Made by a program: the position numbers and the translations under genes
NCBI GenBank assembly: GCA_965232455.1
Contig: OZ246981.1
Span: forward strand, 5,208,001-5,272,000
Source: JBFGFX01 sp965232455
GTDB lineage: Bacteria; Pseudomonadota; Gammaproteobacteria; Steroidobacterales; Woeseiaceae
DNA: 64,000 nucleotides
Direction of reading: 5' to 3'
Notes under the pieces: model-generated
Seen by the model: only the letters and a program-made list of their open reading frames with translations
Databases searched by the model: none
What the model was told of the DNA's origin: nothing
Part shown: in pieces, positions 42,790 to 52,058 of the stretch
How positions within the stretch are numbered: position 1 is the stretch's first letter
Layout of the letters: the number at the start of each line of letters is the position of its first letter

Positions 42790-43895
42790 ACAAAGAACAC
42801 ATACAGAGTAAGTCCCATTTGAAGAATGGTGCTTTTTCCTGCTGCGGGCTGTTTGCTGCCGGAGGCGCACTGCGTGGCGGAAAGGAACGCTTGTTCGGCG
42901 AAATAGGGCTGCCGGGCCTGTTGGATACGATAGCGCTGCCGCGCTTTGGCTTTGTATATCAGTTCTACTCCTATCCCGTTCCCTATGAGTGGCTCAACGA
43001 GGGCACGGCGCCCGGCGCGGACGGAGAACAGGCAAGAGACGGCCAGAGCACCTCTGTGTATCACTACAATCAGCACGATACGATACGGATCTTCGAGTCC
43101 AGCGCGCTCTATCGCTTGTTAGTCAGTAAGAGTATCTGGAACGTTTCCAAAACAGACGTGTGGTTCAAGGACAGTTGTTGGTTCTCTACCCACCCGTCAA
43201 AGCAAAAAAGTGCTGACAAAGAACGGGCGAGCATTCCTTGCAATAAAAGCGCCAGCGGCTTTGATGATCCGGCCAATACTGGTGTCGTGAAGGTTGACGT
43301 ACTGAGGAAACCAACAATATCAGGCAGATTTGTGAGCTCGATTCTTTCTAGCAACGCAAATGGAAAAAGCAAAGGCGACCAAAATGTCGGGTTGATGAGC
43401 CGCGTTGACGTGCCCACTTCCTTTGACCCAAAAAAGAGGACGGAAAAGAAGAGGAAAGCGAGCGCTGTGGATAGGCTATTTCGCGATATGAATGCGAGGG
43501 GGTCCAAGAACGCTGTTCAGCTTGCCTGGAAATCGCTCGGGAAGTTTGGTGCGGCAAAATACACTGGTCCGATCGACAGGAATACACCGGATGTCAATAC
43601 GGACTATGCGAATACTACACCAGCCGGTCAGGCAGACCTGAGCACTCTGCAACAGGAATCGATTCAGCGAACAATAAGGACACTGGCGACAAAAAGTACC
43701 AACGATCAACGTGAACGCAATGCGCAGTTCAGTTCGCTTCAGCAAAAGCTGAAAGAGGTGGAGCAAGTCAATAATCAGGACATGCGCCGCTTGCAGCAAT
43801 CGGTGCAGGAGCTCGTAAATATGTTGAGCACTCGGCGACAGCCGGTTTCCTTTTCTTCTTCGAGACCACCTTCGCTCTATGGAAGGCTCAAGTAG
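42786..43895 (+). CDS. Putative short tape-measure protein (T position)
   Basis: 369 residues in the slot P2 uses for gpT, which is roughly twice as long. The N-terminal third is not helical-looking (CCGLFAAGGALRGG, GFVYQFYSYPVPYEW); the middle is basic and low complexity (FDPKKRTEKKRKASAVDRL); only residues about 290-350 look like a coiled coil (LQQKLKEVEQVNNQDM). No long hydrophobic segment is seen. The assignment rests on position between E' and U and the GTGA coupling. If it is the ruler, the particle should be short. Confidence 0.5.
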   Translation: MNKEHIQSKSHLKNGAFSCCGLFAAGGALRGGKERLFGEIGLPGLLDTIALPRFGFVYQFYSYPVPYEWLNEGTAPGADGEQARDGQSTSVYHYNQHDTIRIFESSALYRLLVSKSIWNVSKTDVWFKDSCWFSTHPSKQKSADKERASIPCNKSASGFDDPANTGVVKVDVLRKPTISGRFVSSILSSNANGKSKGDQNVGLMSRVDVPTSFDPKKRTEKKRKASAVDRLFRDMNARGSKNAVQLAWKSLGKFGAAKYTGPIDRNTPDVNTDYANTTPAGQADLSTLQQESIQRTIRTLATKSTNDQRERNAQFSSLQQKLKEVEQVNNQDMRRLQQSVQELVNMLSTRRQPVSFSSSRPPSLYGRLK

Positions 43896-43932
43896 TGATT
43901 TCGTCAGTATGGCATGGATGGGCGAGGGTTGA

Positions 43933-44355
43933 ATGATGATGATGTTGCTGGGACCCGTGATTTTTTCCGTTGAAACGTCTGCCTACGAGCAACTGCAGCG
44001 TAATTCCCAATACCAATGGGCGTCTCAGGGTCGTTTGGGGCACCCGATTTTGAAGCACCTGGGCATCGGCGGGCCCGCCTACCAGTACGTCGGGCCTGGT
44101 GATGAGAGCATCAATCTGAACGGCACCATGTTTCCCCAATACAAAGGTGCGCCTGGCCATATATCACTAATGCGTTTGTCGGCGGGTTTAGGTATTGCTT
44201 TGCCGTTGATTGACGGCAACGGTTTTATCTATGGGCGCTGGCTCATCGAAAGCATACAAGAAACCAAAAGCGTTTTCTTTTCCAACGGTAATCCGCGCAA
44301 GATTGACTTTAGCCTGAGCTTGAAGAGGTACAACGAAGACCTGATGGTCTTTTAA
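43933..44355 (+). CDS. Tail completion protein, P2 gpU-like
   Basis: A 140-residue gpU homologue: LGPVIFSVETSAYEQLQRNS, YQWASQGRLGHP, YVGPGDESINLNGTMFPQ, FIYGRWLIESIQETKSVFF, FSLSLKRY. gpU acts at the tail end during assembly in P2. Start among four consecutive ATG codons; the first at 43933 is taken, with GAGGG just upstream. Confidence 0.88.
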   Translation: MMMMLLGPVIFSVETSAYEQLQRNSQYQWASQGRLGHPILKHLGIGGPAYQYVGPGDESINLNGTMFPQYKGAPGHISLMRLSAGLGIALPLIDGNGFIYGRWLIESIQETKSVFFSNGNPRKIDFSLSLKRYNEDLMVF

Positions 44356-44383
44356 CCTGACGGGAAAACCGTCGGAGACTTCC

Positions 44384-44701
44384 ATGCCGAATTACTATCG
44401 AACCAAGGCTGGCGATACCCTCGATTGGATCTGCTGGCAGTACTACGTCAAGGAGATCAACTTGGGTTCGGCGGCAATGGCCATAGACCCAAGCCTCTTG
44501 ACTGATTCGGCGGTGCTCGACAGTGGCTTCCTGTTAGGCCCCGAATCCGATGAAATCGCAAGAGGAACGGTGGAAAAAGTGCTGCGGGCCAACCCCGGCT
44601 TAGCCGCGTATCCGCTCACCTTGCCGGCGGGCTTGGCTATTCTGTTACCCGACCTGGACACGGTCTCGGCCGACAACGCTTCCGTCAAATTATGGGATTA
44701 G
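44384..44701 (+). CDS. Tail protein X (LysM-like), enlarged
   Basis: 105 residues against about 67 in P2 gpX. The ends match gpX: RTKAGDTLDWICWQYY at the start and VEKVLRANPGLAAYPLTLPA near the end; about 27 residues are inserted between them (PSLLTDSAVLDSGFLLGPES). gpX joins tube, hub and wedge, like Afp7. GGAG precedes the ATG. Confidence 0.82.
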   Translation: MPNYYRTKAGDTLDWICWQYYVKEINLGSAAMAIDPSLLTDSAVLDSGFLLGPESDEIARGTVEKVLRANPGLAAYPLTLPAGLAILLPDLDTVSADNASVKLWD

Positions 44702-44768
44702 TGAGTCACCCTATGTCATCGCGACGGAGTCAGATGTTCACTGCAACCCTGACTTGCGAAAGTAGATC

Positions 44769-45788
44769 ATGGCGATACCAACCCTAGCGCGATTGAGCAG
44801 GCTGAGTGCGCCCGCGTTCAAAATCAGAGTTGGCGGTTTTCTTTCGAGCCCGGTACTCGATGAACGGCTCGTTTCGATCAGCGTGACGCTCAACAACGGT
44901 GAGGTGAGTGATCAGTTGTCACTCGAATTTGACGACCGCAGCACCGTGTTTGGCGGCATCAGCTTGCCGACTCAGGGCGTCGTCCTTTCGGTGTCGCTCG
45001 GTTATGAAGCCTACACCGTGGAAATGGGGGAATTTATCGTAAACCGCGTGAGCTCGAGCGGTTCCAGCGGCGGCAGGACGCTGAGCGTTGCGGCAACTCC
45101 GGCCTTGCTCAATGCGGATTTCACGCGTACCTGGGCCGGCCAGACGATTGGCGAGATTGTCGGCGCCATTGCGCGCGAGCACAAGCTTACGGCCAAGGTG
45201 AGTCCAACACTGAAATTCGAAACGATTGACGTCGTCAATCAGCTTAATGAATCAAACTCGGCGTTTCTTGCTCGTCTTGCCGCGCGTTATAACGCCGTTT
45301 ACAAACCGATGGCCGGTAATTTGCTGTTCATGGCAAAGGGGGAGGGCACATCGGCTTCCGGTTTGCCCATGCTGCCTGTGACTATTCCGCCGCACGACGT
45401 GATCCAGTGGAACAAGAGTTTGAATGAGCAGCTCAATGTCAAGAAGGTTTGCGCCTACTGGTTTGACCATATCAGCGCGACCGATCAAGAGGTTTATGTG
45501 CCGTTTGGCCCGCTGCGGGCGGGCGACAAGGTGCTTCGCCTGCCTCATCTCTTTAACAACGAATCCGAGGCGGCCGCCGCCGCCAAAGCCAGTTTTGACG
45601 AAATCAATCGCGACGATGAAAGTTTGAGCCTGACCATGATCGGCAACCCGGATATCACGGCGGAAGGCAGGATACTACTGACGAACTTTCGCAGCGGCGT
45701 GGATGGGAGCTATATCGTGAAAAGCGCAACCCACAGTTTCAGCCAGGACGGATATCAGACCACTGTTCGTGCCTACGTCGAACCGTAG
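44769..45788 (+). CDS. Baseplate hub protein, P2 gpD-like
   Basis: A 339-residue gpD/late-control-D homologue: PAFKIRVGGFLSSPVLDERL, SVTLNNGEVSDQLSLEFDDR, VSLGYEAYTVEMGEFIVNRV, IARLAARYNAVYKPMAG-like segment, LLFMAKGEGTSASG, VKSATHSFSQDGYQTTV. It forms the trimeric hub onto which gpV and the tube assemble. Kept separate from the spike, unlike VgrG or Afp8. Confidence 0.9.
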   Translation: MAIPTLARLSRLSAPAFKIRVGGFLSSPVLDERLVSISVTLNNGEVSDQLSLEFDDRSTVFGGISLPTQGVVLSVSLGYEAYTVEMGEFIVNRVSSSGSSGGRTLSVAATPALLNADFTRTWAGQTIGEIVGAIAREHKLTAKVSPTLKFETIDVVNQLNESNSAFLARLAARYNAVYKPMAGNLLFMAKGEGTSASGLPMLPVTIPPHDVIQWNKSLNEQLNVKKVCAYWFDHISATDQEVYVPFGPLRAGDKVLRLPHLFNNESEAAAAAKASFDEINRDDESLSLTMIGNPDITAEGRILLTNFRSGVDGSYIVKSATHSFSQDGYQTTVRAYVEP

Positions 45789-45874
45789 ATGTGTCGCTGT
45801 TGATGATTAGATAGCCGTCAGCGTGGCGATCGCCCGAGACCGAAAACCTATGACTCTTTTAGTGCCGGAGAAAC

Positions 45875-48016
45875 ATGATTTCTGAACCCACGTTGGATAT
45901 AGAGACGAACTGGCAGCAGCGGAATTACAGTGATCTGCTGGCGGAGATCGACTGTCTCAAGGCTTCGCTTCGCAAGCAGCTGTCCGCTCGAGCGGACAAC
46001 ACCGGCGCCGCCAATGCTGAGCCGGCAACGGTATTGCGTGAAGCGGGTCAGCAGGGCGCGAGTACCGCGGAGGCCGCGCAGCGTGTCCCTGCTCCACAGG
46101 CTGCCGTCAGCGCGCTTGGCACCGCCGAGAATAGCGCCTTGGTGGACGAGCCCAGGCACTCGTCGGTCATGTTGAATAATCTTTGCGAGCTTTTTGGCTT
46201 ATCGTTGTTTGAGCGCCAGCTATTGCTGCTATGCATGGCGACGGAGCTGGATGCAGAAGTTCCCGCGTTGTGTGTGGGAGTCTTCCAACAACCCAGCCCC
46301 TGCATGGCGCTGGCGCTAATGTGTTTCGACGGCCACTGTTCCGCAATGTCCCAGGATGCGCCGCTCGCCTATTTTCAACTGATTGAGCTAAAGCGGGACA
46401 ACAATAGCTTTGTTCGCCGAAGTCTGGCTATCAGCGAGTGGGCGCTCCTTTATCTAACCGGTGCCCCGGTCCTGGACCCGTTACTGTCAACGGTCATGCA
46501 TCCGCTGAAACCATTCGAGCCGACGCTCCCCACGCCGCGCAAAACGGCGGAACTGCTCAGTCGAGCGCGGCAACACATCGGGCGACGTATCGAGGAAGAC
46601 ACCGGTGACAGTCAAACGGCAGTGCAGCTAATTGCAGAAACACAGGACGATCTGCGTCAGGTTGCCGCGCTCGCGGCAAACCATGAGGGAAGGGAAATCT
46701 ATGAATTCAGCATGTATCAAGTGTCACTGCGCGCCGACGAGCAGCATGCCTTGTTGCGGCTCATGGCACGGGAGGTGATTTCCAGGCAGTGTTTGGTGCT
46801 GATTGATTGCCGGCGTTTGGTGGCCGGCGGCGAGTCAAAAGCGGATATTCATGTGCTGTGCAATTGGTTAGATTGCTTACTTCGCGATTTTCCCCATGCG
46901 TTTCTGTTGTGCGGGCCTGAACAGATCGAGTTGCCACAAACAAAGATACACTACCATCGGATACCGTCTTTACCGGCGGATGAGCAGCTCCAGCTTTGGC
47001 AGCACTGCCTGCGGGAAAACAGCAGCGATGAAATGCAGTCAACGCTGCTGGAATTAAGCACCCAATACAGCCTCACTGCTACGCAGGTGAGGTCGATCAG
47101 TCGGAGCGCCGCGATCGCCCACGGGGTTTCGATGGACAGCGAAACAAGTCCGGAGGACTTGCAGAAAGAACTGTGGCAACACAGTCGAGAACAATCACGA
47201 CAGAATTTGCACGGCCTGGCGCACGTCGTTTCTCCGCAAAATCTCGATTGGGATGATCTGGTCCTCCCTGAGAAAGAAAAAGGCGTCCTGCAGTCGATCG
47301 TGTCCCAGGCCAGACAGCGCAAGCTGGTGTACCAGCAGTGGGGATTCGCCAAACAGGTGCCCTATGGCCTCGGTATTTGCGCGCTGTTTTCTGGCGTTAG
47401 CGGCACCGGTAAAACCATGGCGGCGCGAATTATTGCGAGTTTGATGAATTTGGATCTGTACCACGTGGATATCAGCGGCGTCGTCGACAAATACATTGGT
47501 GAAACGGAAAAAAGACTGGAAAAGCTCTTTCAAGCGGCGGAAAACAGTGGCGCTGTCCTTTTGTTTGACGAGGCCGATGCGCTGTTCGGCAAGCGCACGA
47601 AAGTAAAGGATGCACGGGATCGGTATGCCAATACGGGCGTGAGCTTTTTGCTGCAGCGAATGGAGCGCTATTCCGGGCTTTCTATCCTGACCACCAACCT
47701 GCGCAGCGCGATGGACGCGGCCTTCACCCGCAGGCTGCGTTTTATAGTGCAATTTCCGTTTCCCTCCGAACAAGAGCGAGAACATATTTGGCGGCGCATG
47801 ACACCTGCAAATGCGCCGACGGAAAACATCGATTTCAAAAAGCTGGCCCGTTTGGTGCTTGCCGGAGGGGCGATACGCAATATTGTGTTGCAGGCCGCTT
47901 TCATGGCCGCGGAAGCCAAACAGCCGATTACCATGCAGTGTTTACATGAAGCCGTTCGGCAAGAGTATGTAAAAGCAGAGAAGACGCTGGATTCAAACCT
48001 GGTCAAGGACTGGTAA
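45875..48016 (+). CDS. AAA+ ATPase of the eCIS type (Afp15-like)
   Basis: A 713-residue protein. The N-terminal ~450 residues are helical with no catalytic motif; the C-terminal AAA+ module has Walker A SGVSGTGKTMAA near residue 505, Walker B VLLFDEADALFGKR near 565, the arginine-finger region DRYANTGVSFLLQRMERY and sensor 1 LTTNL. Such ATPases are constant members of eCIS loci (Afp15/Pvc15), probably needed for assembly or cargo loading, and are not part of P2 or R-type tailocin clusters. Its presence ties this P2-like tail to eCIS. Confidence 0.88.
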   Translation: MISEPTLDIETNWQQRNYSDLLAEIDCLKASLRKQLSARADNTGAANAEPATVLREAGQQGASTAEAAQRVPAPQAAVSALGTAENSALVDEPRHSSVMLNNLCELFGLSLFERQLLLLCMATELDAEVPALCVGVFQQPSPCMALALMCFDGHCSAMSQDAPLAYFQLIELKRDNNSFVRRSLAISEWALLYLTGAPVLDPLLSTVMHPLKPFEPTLPTPRKTAELLSRARQHIGRRIEEDTGDSQTAVQLIAETQDDLRQVAALAANHEGREIYEFSMYQVSLRADEQHALLRLMAREVISRQCLVLIDCRRLVAGGESKADIHVLCNWLDCLLRDFPHAFLLCGPEQIELPQTKIHYHRIPSLPADEQLQLWQHCLRENSSDEMQSTLLELSTQYSLTATQVRSISRSAAIAHGVSMDSETSPEDLQKELWQHSREQSRQNLHGLAHVVSPQNLDWDDLVLPEKEKGVLQSIVSQARQRKLVYQQWGFAKQVPYGLGICALFSGVSGTGKTMAARIIASLMNLDLYHVDISGVVDKYIGETEKRLEKLFQAAENSGAVLLFDEADALFGKRTKVKDARDRYANTGVSFLLQRMERYSGLSILTTNLRSAMDAAFTRRLRFIVQFPFPSEQEREHIWRRMTPANAPTENIDFKKLARLVLAGGAIRNIVLQAAFMAAEAKQPITMQCLHEAVRQEYVKAEKTLDSNLVKDW

Positions 48017-48053
48017 ATCCGACTTATCAACTGATTGCGGTGGGCAAATCATC

Positions 48054-48689
48054 ATGGCTACGATTAAAGGGTTTCTGGAAAGCATCGTCGGAAACCTGAA
48101 AGAAAACTTCCCCGAGTTGAAAACCTGCGTTGTCCTGCCGGGCTTTCTCGAAACCACGGAGCTTCAGGAGGTTCATAAAAACACCCCCGGCGTGTTTGTT
48201 GCTCCCGTGGGCAACGGCGAGATTACCCACGTGGAAACCGGCGAGAGTGACATTACCTTACAGATGGTCATCTACCTGTTGGTGGTTGACCAGCCAGGCG
48301 AAGAAGATGGAATTAGCAACGCCACCGACAGAGAACGCATCGCACAAATCCTGTTGAGCAAATTACTGAGCCATATGAGCTCAACCGCACAGCGCTGGGA
48401 TTTTCCCGAAGCGCATCCGGCAACGGCGATCGAAAGCGCGGACGTTCACGGATTGACCAACGATTTCATACCGCATACCAAAGACTGGCGTTTGGGTACC
48501 GCCGTGCTCGCCCGGGCGGCGGACCTCTATGGCGGACAGGACCCCATCAGCAACCTTGCGCTGTGGGCCATTACCTGGGAGCAGCGCCTGCGGCTGGGTG
48601 AAAACGATTTTACAGCGGATGATGCGCCAGTACCGCACGACCCGCAGGCGCCCGATGGCGCCGGCGGATTTCAGTCAGTTAATCCGTAA
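48054..48689 (+). CDS. Probable tail terminator / Pvc16-like protein
   Basis: A 211-residue soluble protein: IKGFLESIVGNLKENFPEL at the N-terminus, GVFVAPVGNGEITHVETGE, ILLSKLLSHMSSTAQRWDF, and LALWAITWEQRLRLGENDF at the C-terminus. Position after the AAA+ gene matches the eCIS tail terminator (Afp16, DUF4255), but the closing WxITWxQRLRLGE pattern also resembles Mu-type gp37 proteins. Both families act at the tail end; I favour a terminator role. DUF4157 cargo follows after 65 bp. Confidence 0.6.
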   Translation: MATIKGFLESIVGNLKENFPELKTCVVLPGFLETTELQEVHKNTPGVFVAPVGNGEITHVETGESDITLQMVIYLLVVDQPGEEDGISNATDRERIAQILLSKLLSHMSSTAQRWDFPEAHPATAIESADVHGLTNDFIPHTKDWRLGTAVLARAADLYGGQDPISNLALWAITWEQRLRLGENDFTADDAPVPHDPQAPDGAGGFQSVNP

Positions 48690-48754
48690 ATGGCGAGGGG
48701 CGTGAAAACGCCCAAGATCGCCGCAAGTGGTTTATATCCGAATAGGCATGACTC

Positions 48755-50479
48755 ATGGATGCAGAATGGAAAAAAGACGGTATCGTCTTACAAAAGAAAG
48801 CTGATGACGTTCAATATGAACCTGGCTTTTTTGCCCATCACGCTGCCGATCTCGTTCCGGAGAAGAGCGCGTTGCGCAATAGCGAATCAGTCAACCACAC
48901 GCTGCCCGCGTCCAGCGGAGGTCAGGTAGCAATGCAGTTCAAAGACTTGGCGGACAGTCCAGAGCCCCAGTGTTCAGAAGGCCCAGTCATTCAGCGGAGG
49001 CCCGATCGCGCGGGTCTGCCCGACGGGCTGAAAGCCGGCGTCGAACGTCTTTCCGGCTACTCGATGGACGACGTCACCGTGCACTACAACTCCGGCAAGC
49101 CTGCACAAGTGCAGGCCTATGCCTACGCCCAGGGTACCGATATCCACCTTGGGCCCGGGCAGGAAAAGCACTTACCGCACGAAGCCTGGCACGTGGTGCA
49201 ACAAAAGCAGGGAAGGGTAAAGCCGACGCTGCAAACGAAAGGAAGGGTAAACGTCAATGACGACGTTGGCTTGGAAAGAGAAGCGGATGTGATGGGCGCC
49301 AAAGCGCTTCGGATCCATTCATCCGCAGCAGATTGCCCGGTTTCCGACGGCGGTTTGCATGAATCGTCTCAAGATACGGGTTCTTCGCCTAATGTAACGA
49401 TACAAAAAGTCAACAGGGGCCGATCTCGTCGCCAGGAAAGAAGCGCATACAATCCGCGCTACCGGCCACGCCCGGTCGTCAGAGTCGACGGACCACGCCA
49501 AAACCGTCATCGACTACTGGAAGAAGAAACACAGCAGGAAGAAGAACAGTGGCCGGAAAGTATTTCTTTTCAAGAGATGCTTGAGAATCAATATGCAACC
49601 GGTTACTTCAGACGCTTTGTGGCAACAGAATATACCACGGAAAATCCTGATTTCGTCATGTCAGTCAGACGATTGTATTCGGACTTCGGTAGTCCCGTTT
49701 ATCGCACCAGTTTTCGGACTGAGCCTCAAATTTTCGAGCAGTTTGTGGAAACCAATTCGCCACAAGAGATTAATTTGCCACATGGTGGTCGAGAGAAGAT
49801 AACTGAGAAACGCACTGATGGGACTGCGCAAGAACTAAGAGATGCGTATCGAAAGGCTCACAGGGAGATAATGTACCTTATGGAGTCTGATACTTTCAGC
49901 CGTTTCAAAAAGGACAAAACTTTTTTTCCACCAGCCTTGAGGGCCGTAGCTGCGGCTAAAAATAGCACCGCGAGACCGAATCTCTTTCAAAAAGGGCGGC
50001 GATATCTTTTCGGCAACAGAGTACTCACCATACAACAGCTCGAGCAGGAACTAGTCCGTAGTGATGTGGAGATCCCACTTGATGAGGTGATTGGACACCC
50101 ACATGCGGTGAACTGTCTTTGGCTTTTCGCGCAAACCGAACGCGCGATCAAGAATATTGATTTCCTGGTTGCGCTCAAGCAGCTGTATCCAGAAGAGCTC
50201 GGTGTTGCTCCATACCGTGTCTTTGATGACATCTCCGCAATGAGAGTTTATATGCGATTTTTAGGTCTTGGCGTGCGATCGGAGGTCAATGCTCGAAATG
50301 ATAGGCGGGACGAGGCAAGGAACGCTATTTTGGCAAACGACGATGATGCGACAAAAGATGCTTATATACGCCTGTTCTTAGAAATCCGGGACGCTGTTGA
50401 CAATGGTACCTATTTCCGTTTCCGTAAGACCAGAGACTATCTAAGGGTCGTTCGCATTCTTAGACCCGACGCTGTGTAA
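48755..50479 (+). CDS. eCIS cargo: DUF4157 core plus two RGS-like domains
   Basis: 574 residues. Residues about 75-185 are the DUF4157 'eCIS core' with HEAWH (142-146) and LEREAD (third-ligand type Glu). A basic linker (200-265) follows. Residues about 270-390 resemble an RGS domain: SFQEMLENQYATGYFRRFVA, then EYTTENPDFVMSV, NSPQEINL, and YLMESDTFSRF. Residues about 443-562 resemble a second: VIGHPHAVNCLWLFAQTE, NIDFLVALKQL, NGTYFRFRKTR. RGS proteins speed GTP hydrolysis on eukaryotic G-alpha, so a eukaryote-directed toxin is inferred. Immediately downstream of the tail genes. Confidence 0.75.
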   Translation: MDAEWKKDGIVLQKKADDVQYEPGFFAHHAADLVPEKSALRNSESVNHTLPASSGGQVAMQFKDLADSPEPQCSEGPVIQRRPDRAGLPDGLKAGVERLSGYSMDDVTVHYNSGKPAQVQAYAYAQGTDIHLGPGQEKHLPHEAWHVVQQKQGRVKPTLQTKGRVNVNDDVGLEREADVMGAKALRIHSSAADCPVSDGGLHESSQDTGSSPNVTIQKVNRGRSRRQERSAYNPRYRPRPVVRVDGPRQNRHRLLEEETQQEEEQWPESISFQEMLENQYATGYFRRFVATEYTTENPDFVMSVRRLYSDFGSPVYRTSFRTEPQIFEQFVETNSPQEINLPHGGREKITEKRTDGTAQELRDAYRKAHREIMYLMESDTFSRFKKDKTFFPPALRAVAAAKNSTARPNLFQKGRRYLFGNRVLTIQQLEQELVRSDVEIPLDEVIGHPHAVNCLWLFAQTERAIKNIDFLVALKQLYPEELGVAPYRVFDDISAMRVYMRFLGLGVRSEVNARNDRRDEARNAILANDDDATKDAYIRLFLEIRDAVDNGTYFRFRKTRDYLRVVRILRPDAV

Positions 50480-50530
50480 CCGAAGTAATCTTGCACAACG
50501 GCAAAACCGACTCCACGATAAAAAGGGAAA

Positions 50531-51430
50531 ATGATGAGCAGTGACATTCTATTTGGCCGCTTCACCGGCCAATCGTTGCTGAAACACGGAAACCGTCGAA
50601 TCCGGCTCACGCCCGAATCGACCACCGGCGCTGCGAGTGCGAGCCTCCCACTGCTGCAGGAGGCGGTGGAGCTCGAGGGCTCATTCGGAATCGTGGCGGG
50701 CCACATCGATGGTAAAACAATGTTCGAGGCCCGGGTCGAGGAGGTGGTTCCGCCAATTCTATCGGGGGTGCTCGATAAACTGCTCAAGGAGGGCGCGATC
50801 GACGCGGAGGCCATGCTGCCAGACGTGGAGAGGTCGATTCGGTCGCTGACCGGTCGCGCGGCGGAACCGTCGTCGCGTGGTCGGCCGCTTTGCGCGCTCG
50901 TCGTCGGTCACCGAAAAAGCGCCAAGGGCGCTGTATCGACGGATGGAGGTGTGGCCGAGTTCGATTTCAACAGCGAGTTGGCCGCGGAAATCAAAAAACG
51001 GGTAACTAAGGCTCGCGTTCAGATCGTCTTTCGTACTAATACGACCGATGGGTTGAAAAAGCTACCGGCAAAGGTCAATGCGTTGGGTCCGCATTTTATT
51101 CTGAGCCTCCACTGCAACGCCTTCAACAAGGTAGCGAGGGGAACCGAGACGTTGTTCTTCCACACGTCTGCAAACGGGAAGAAGCTGGCGAAGATTGTGC
51201 AGAGTCAGCTGCTCGGCGCGCTTAGGCTCAAGAACCGTGGCGTTCGCGAAAAGAAAGAGACGGATCGCGGCGCCCATCTCCTCAAATTCACCAAAGCGCC
51301 ATGTGTAATCTGCGAGCCCTTCTTCATCGACAACAACGAAGATCTTGCGGTGGCGCTGCGCCGGAAGAATCGGCTGGCGGCCGCCTACGCCAGGGCAATC
51401 GATGAGGCAGCGGCGGAATTCTGGAGCTAG
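50531..51430 (+). CDS. N-acetylmuramoyl-L-alanine amidase (Amidase_3 type)
   Basis: A 299-residue protein without signal peptide. Zinc-amidase landmarks appear in order: CALVVGHRKSAKGA (His near 128), EFDFNSELA (Glu near 146), FILSLHCNAF (His near 193), CVICEPFFIDNNED (catalytic Glu near 260). An N-terminal ~100-residue region is unassigned. It may open peptidoglycan for particle release or be a cargo itself; no holin or spanin is nearby. AAGGGAAA precedes the tandem ATG start. It is the last rightward gene of the cluster. Confidence 0.82.
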   Translation: MMSSDILFGRFTGQSLLKHGNRRIRLTPESTTGAASASLPLLQEAVELEGSFGIVAGHIDGKTMFEARVEEVVPPILSGVLDKLLKEGAIDAEAMLPDVERSIRSLTGRAAEPSSRGRPLCALVVGHRKSAKGAVSTDGGVAEFDFNSELAAEIKKRVTKARVQIVFRTNTTDGLKKLPAKVNALGPHFILSLHCNAFNKVARGTETLFFHTSANGKKLAKIVQSQLLGALRLKNRGVREKKETDRGAHLLKFTKAPCVICEPFFIDNNEDLAVALRRKNRLAAAYARAIDEAAAEFWS

Positions 51431-51596
51431 ATGAGGGAACGCAGACGCCCCGTCGGTGGATGTATTCACGCACTATGGGTATAGACACCATGCAAGTCTA
51501 TGCGAACAGTTGGACAACACGTGTGCCTACACCTGATAGAACGAGACTTGAATCGTGCTATATGACGTTTTCAGGGAGTGTATCGTGGCAAGGCCA

Positions 51597-52058
51597 TTAA
51601 TCCTCGTCACGGGGCCTGCGCTCCCTCGCCGAAGTGTTTGATCGGGGTATGCCGAACTGAGTCTTGGCTACGGACTCCATCTTCCGAACGAATCCGTCCA
51701 CGTTTAGACCCGCTATGGCGGCCACGGCATAAAACCCCCAATGAGACGCCTTTTCCGTATCGACGGATTCCAGGACCAACAGACCCGCTTTCAACAACGC
51801 GTAGGCCATTGCTCCACTCACCGCGCTGGCTATTGGCCTCAACAGATACCACGTCAGCCACTGCGGCTCCCAAGCGCTTCGGGCGGAGTCATTGACATAG
51901 ATACCTCGAAGGCAGTACAACACGCCTGCGATACCTCCCCAGAGCGCGCACTCAAGTACGAGATGTTGACTCAGTTGGAGAGAGTCTCTGTTGACCCAGA
52001 GTGCACCCAGAATGGCAAGCGCGCCCAATTCGTAAATCACGACAAACCACTTCAACAT
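51597..52058 (-). CDS. Small membrane protein, about four helices
   Basis: 153 residues with hydrophobic segments at about 3-22 (FVVIYELGALAILGALWV), 36-52, 68-92 and 105-120, and a charged C-terminus (KTQFGIPRS... RERRPRDED). AAGGAAG lies just before the ATG. No family recognised. It faces the amidase gene convergently; a role in immunity or lysis is only a guess. Confidence 0.6.
   Translation of the reverse strand: MLKWFVVIYELGALAILGALWVNRDSLQLSQHLVLECALWGGIAGVLYCLRGIYVNDSARSAWEPQWLTWYLLRPIASAVSGAMAYALLKAGLLVLESVDTEKASHWGFYAVAAIAGLNVDGFVRKMESVAKTQFGIPRSNTSARERRPRDED

Noticed and set aside
33010..45788. Complete P2-like prophage
   Set aside because: No capsid, scaffold, portal, terminase, replication, repressor or integrase genes; tail genes are followed by eCIS-type genes.
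33010..48689. Type VI secretion system
   Set aside because: No TssJLM membrane complex, TssBC two-part sheath, ClpV with its N-domain, or Hcp; the sheath is single-chain and the AAA+ protein is not ClpV-like.
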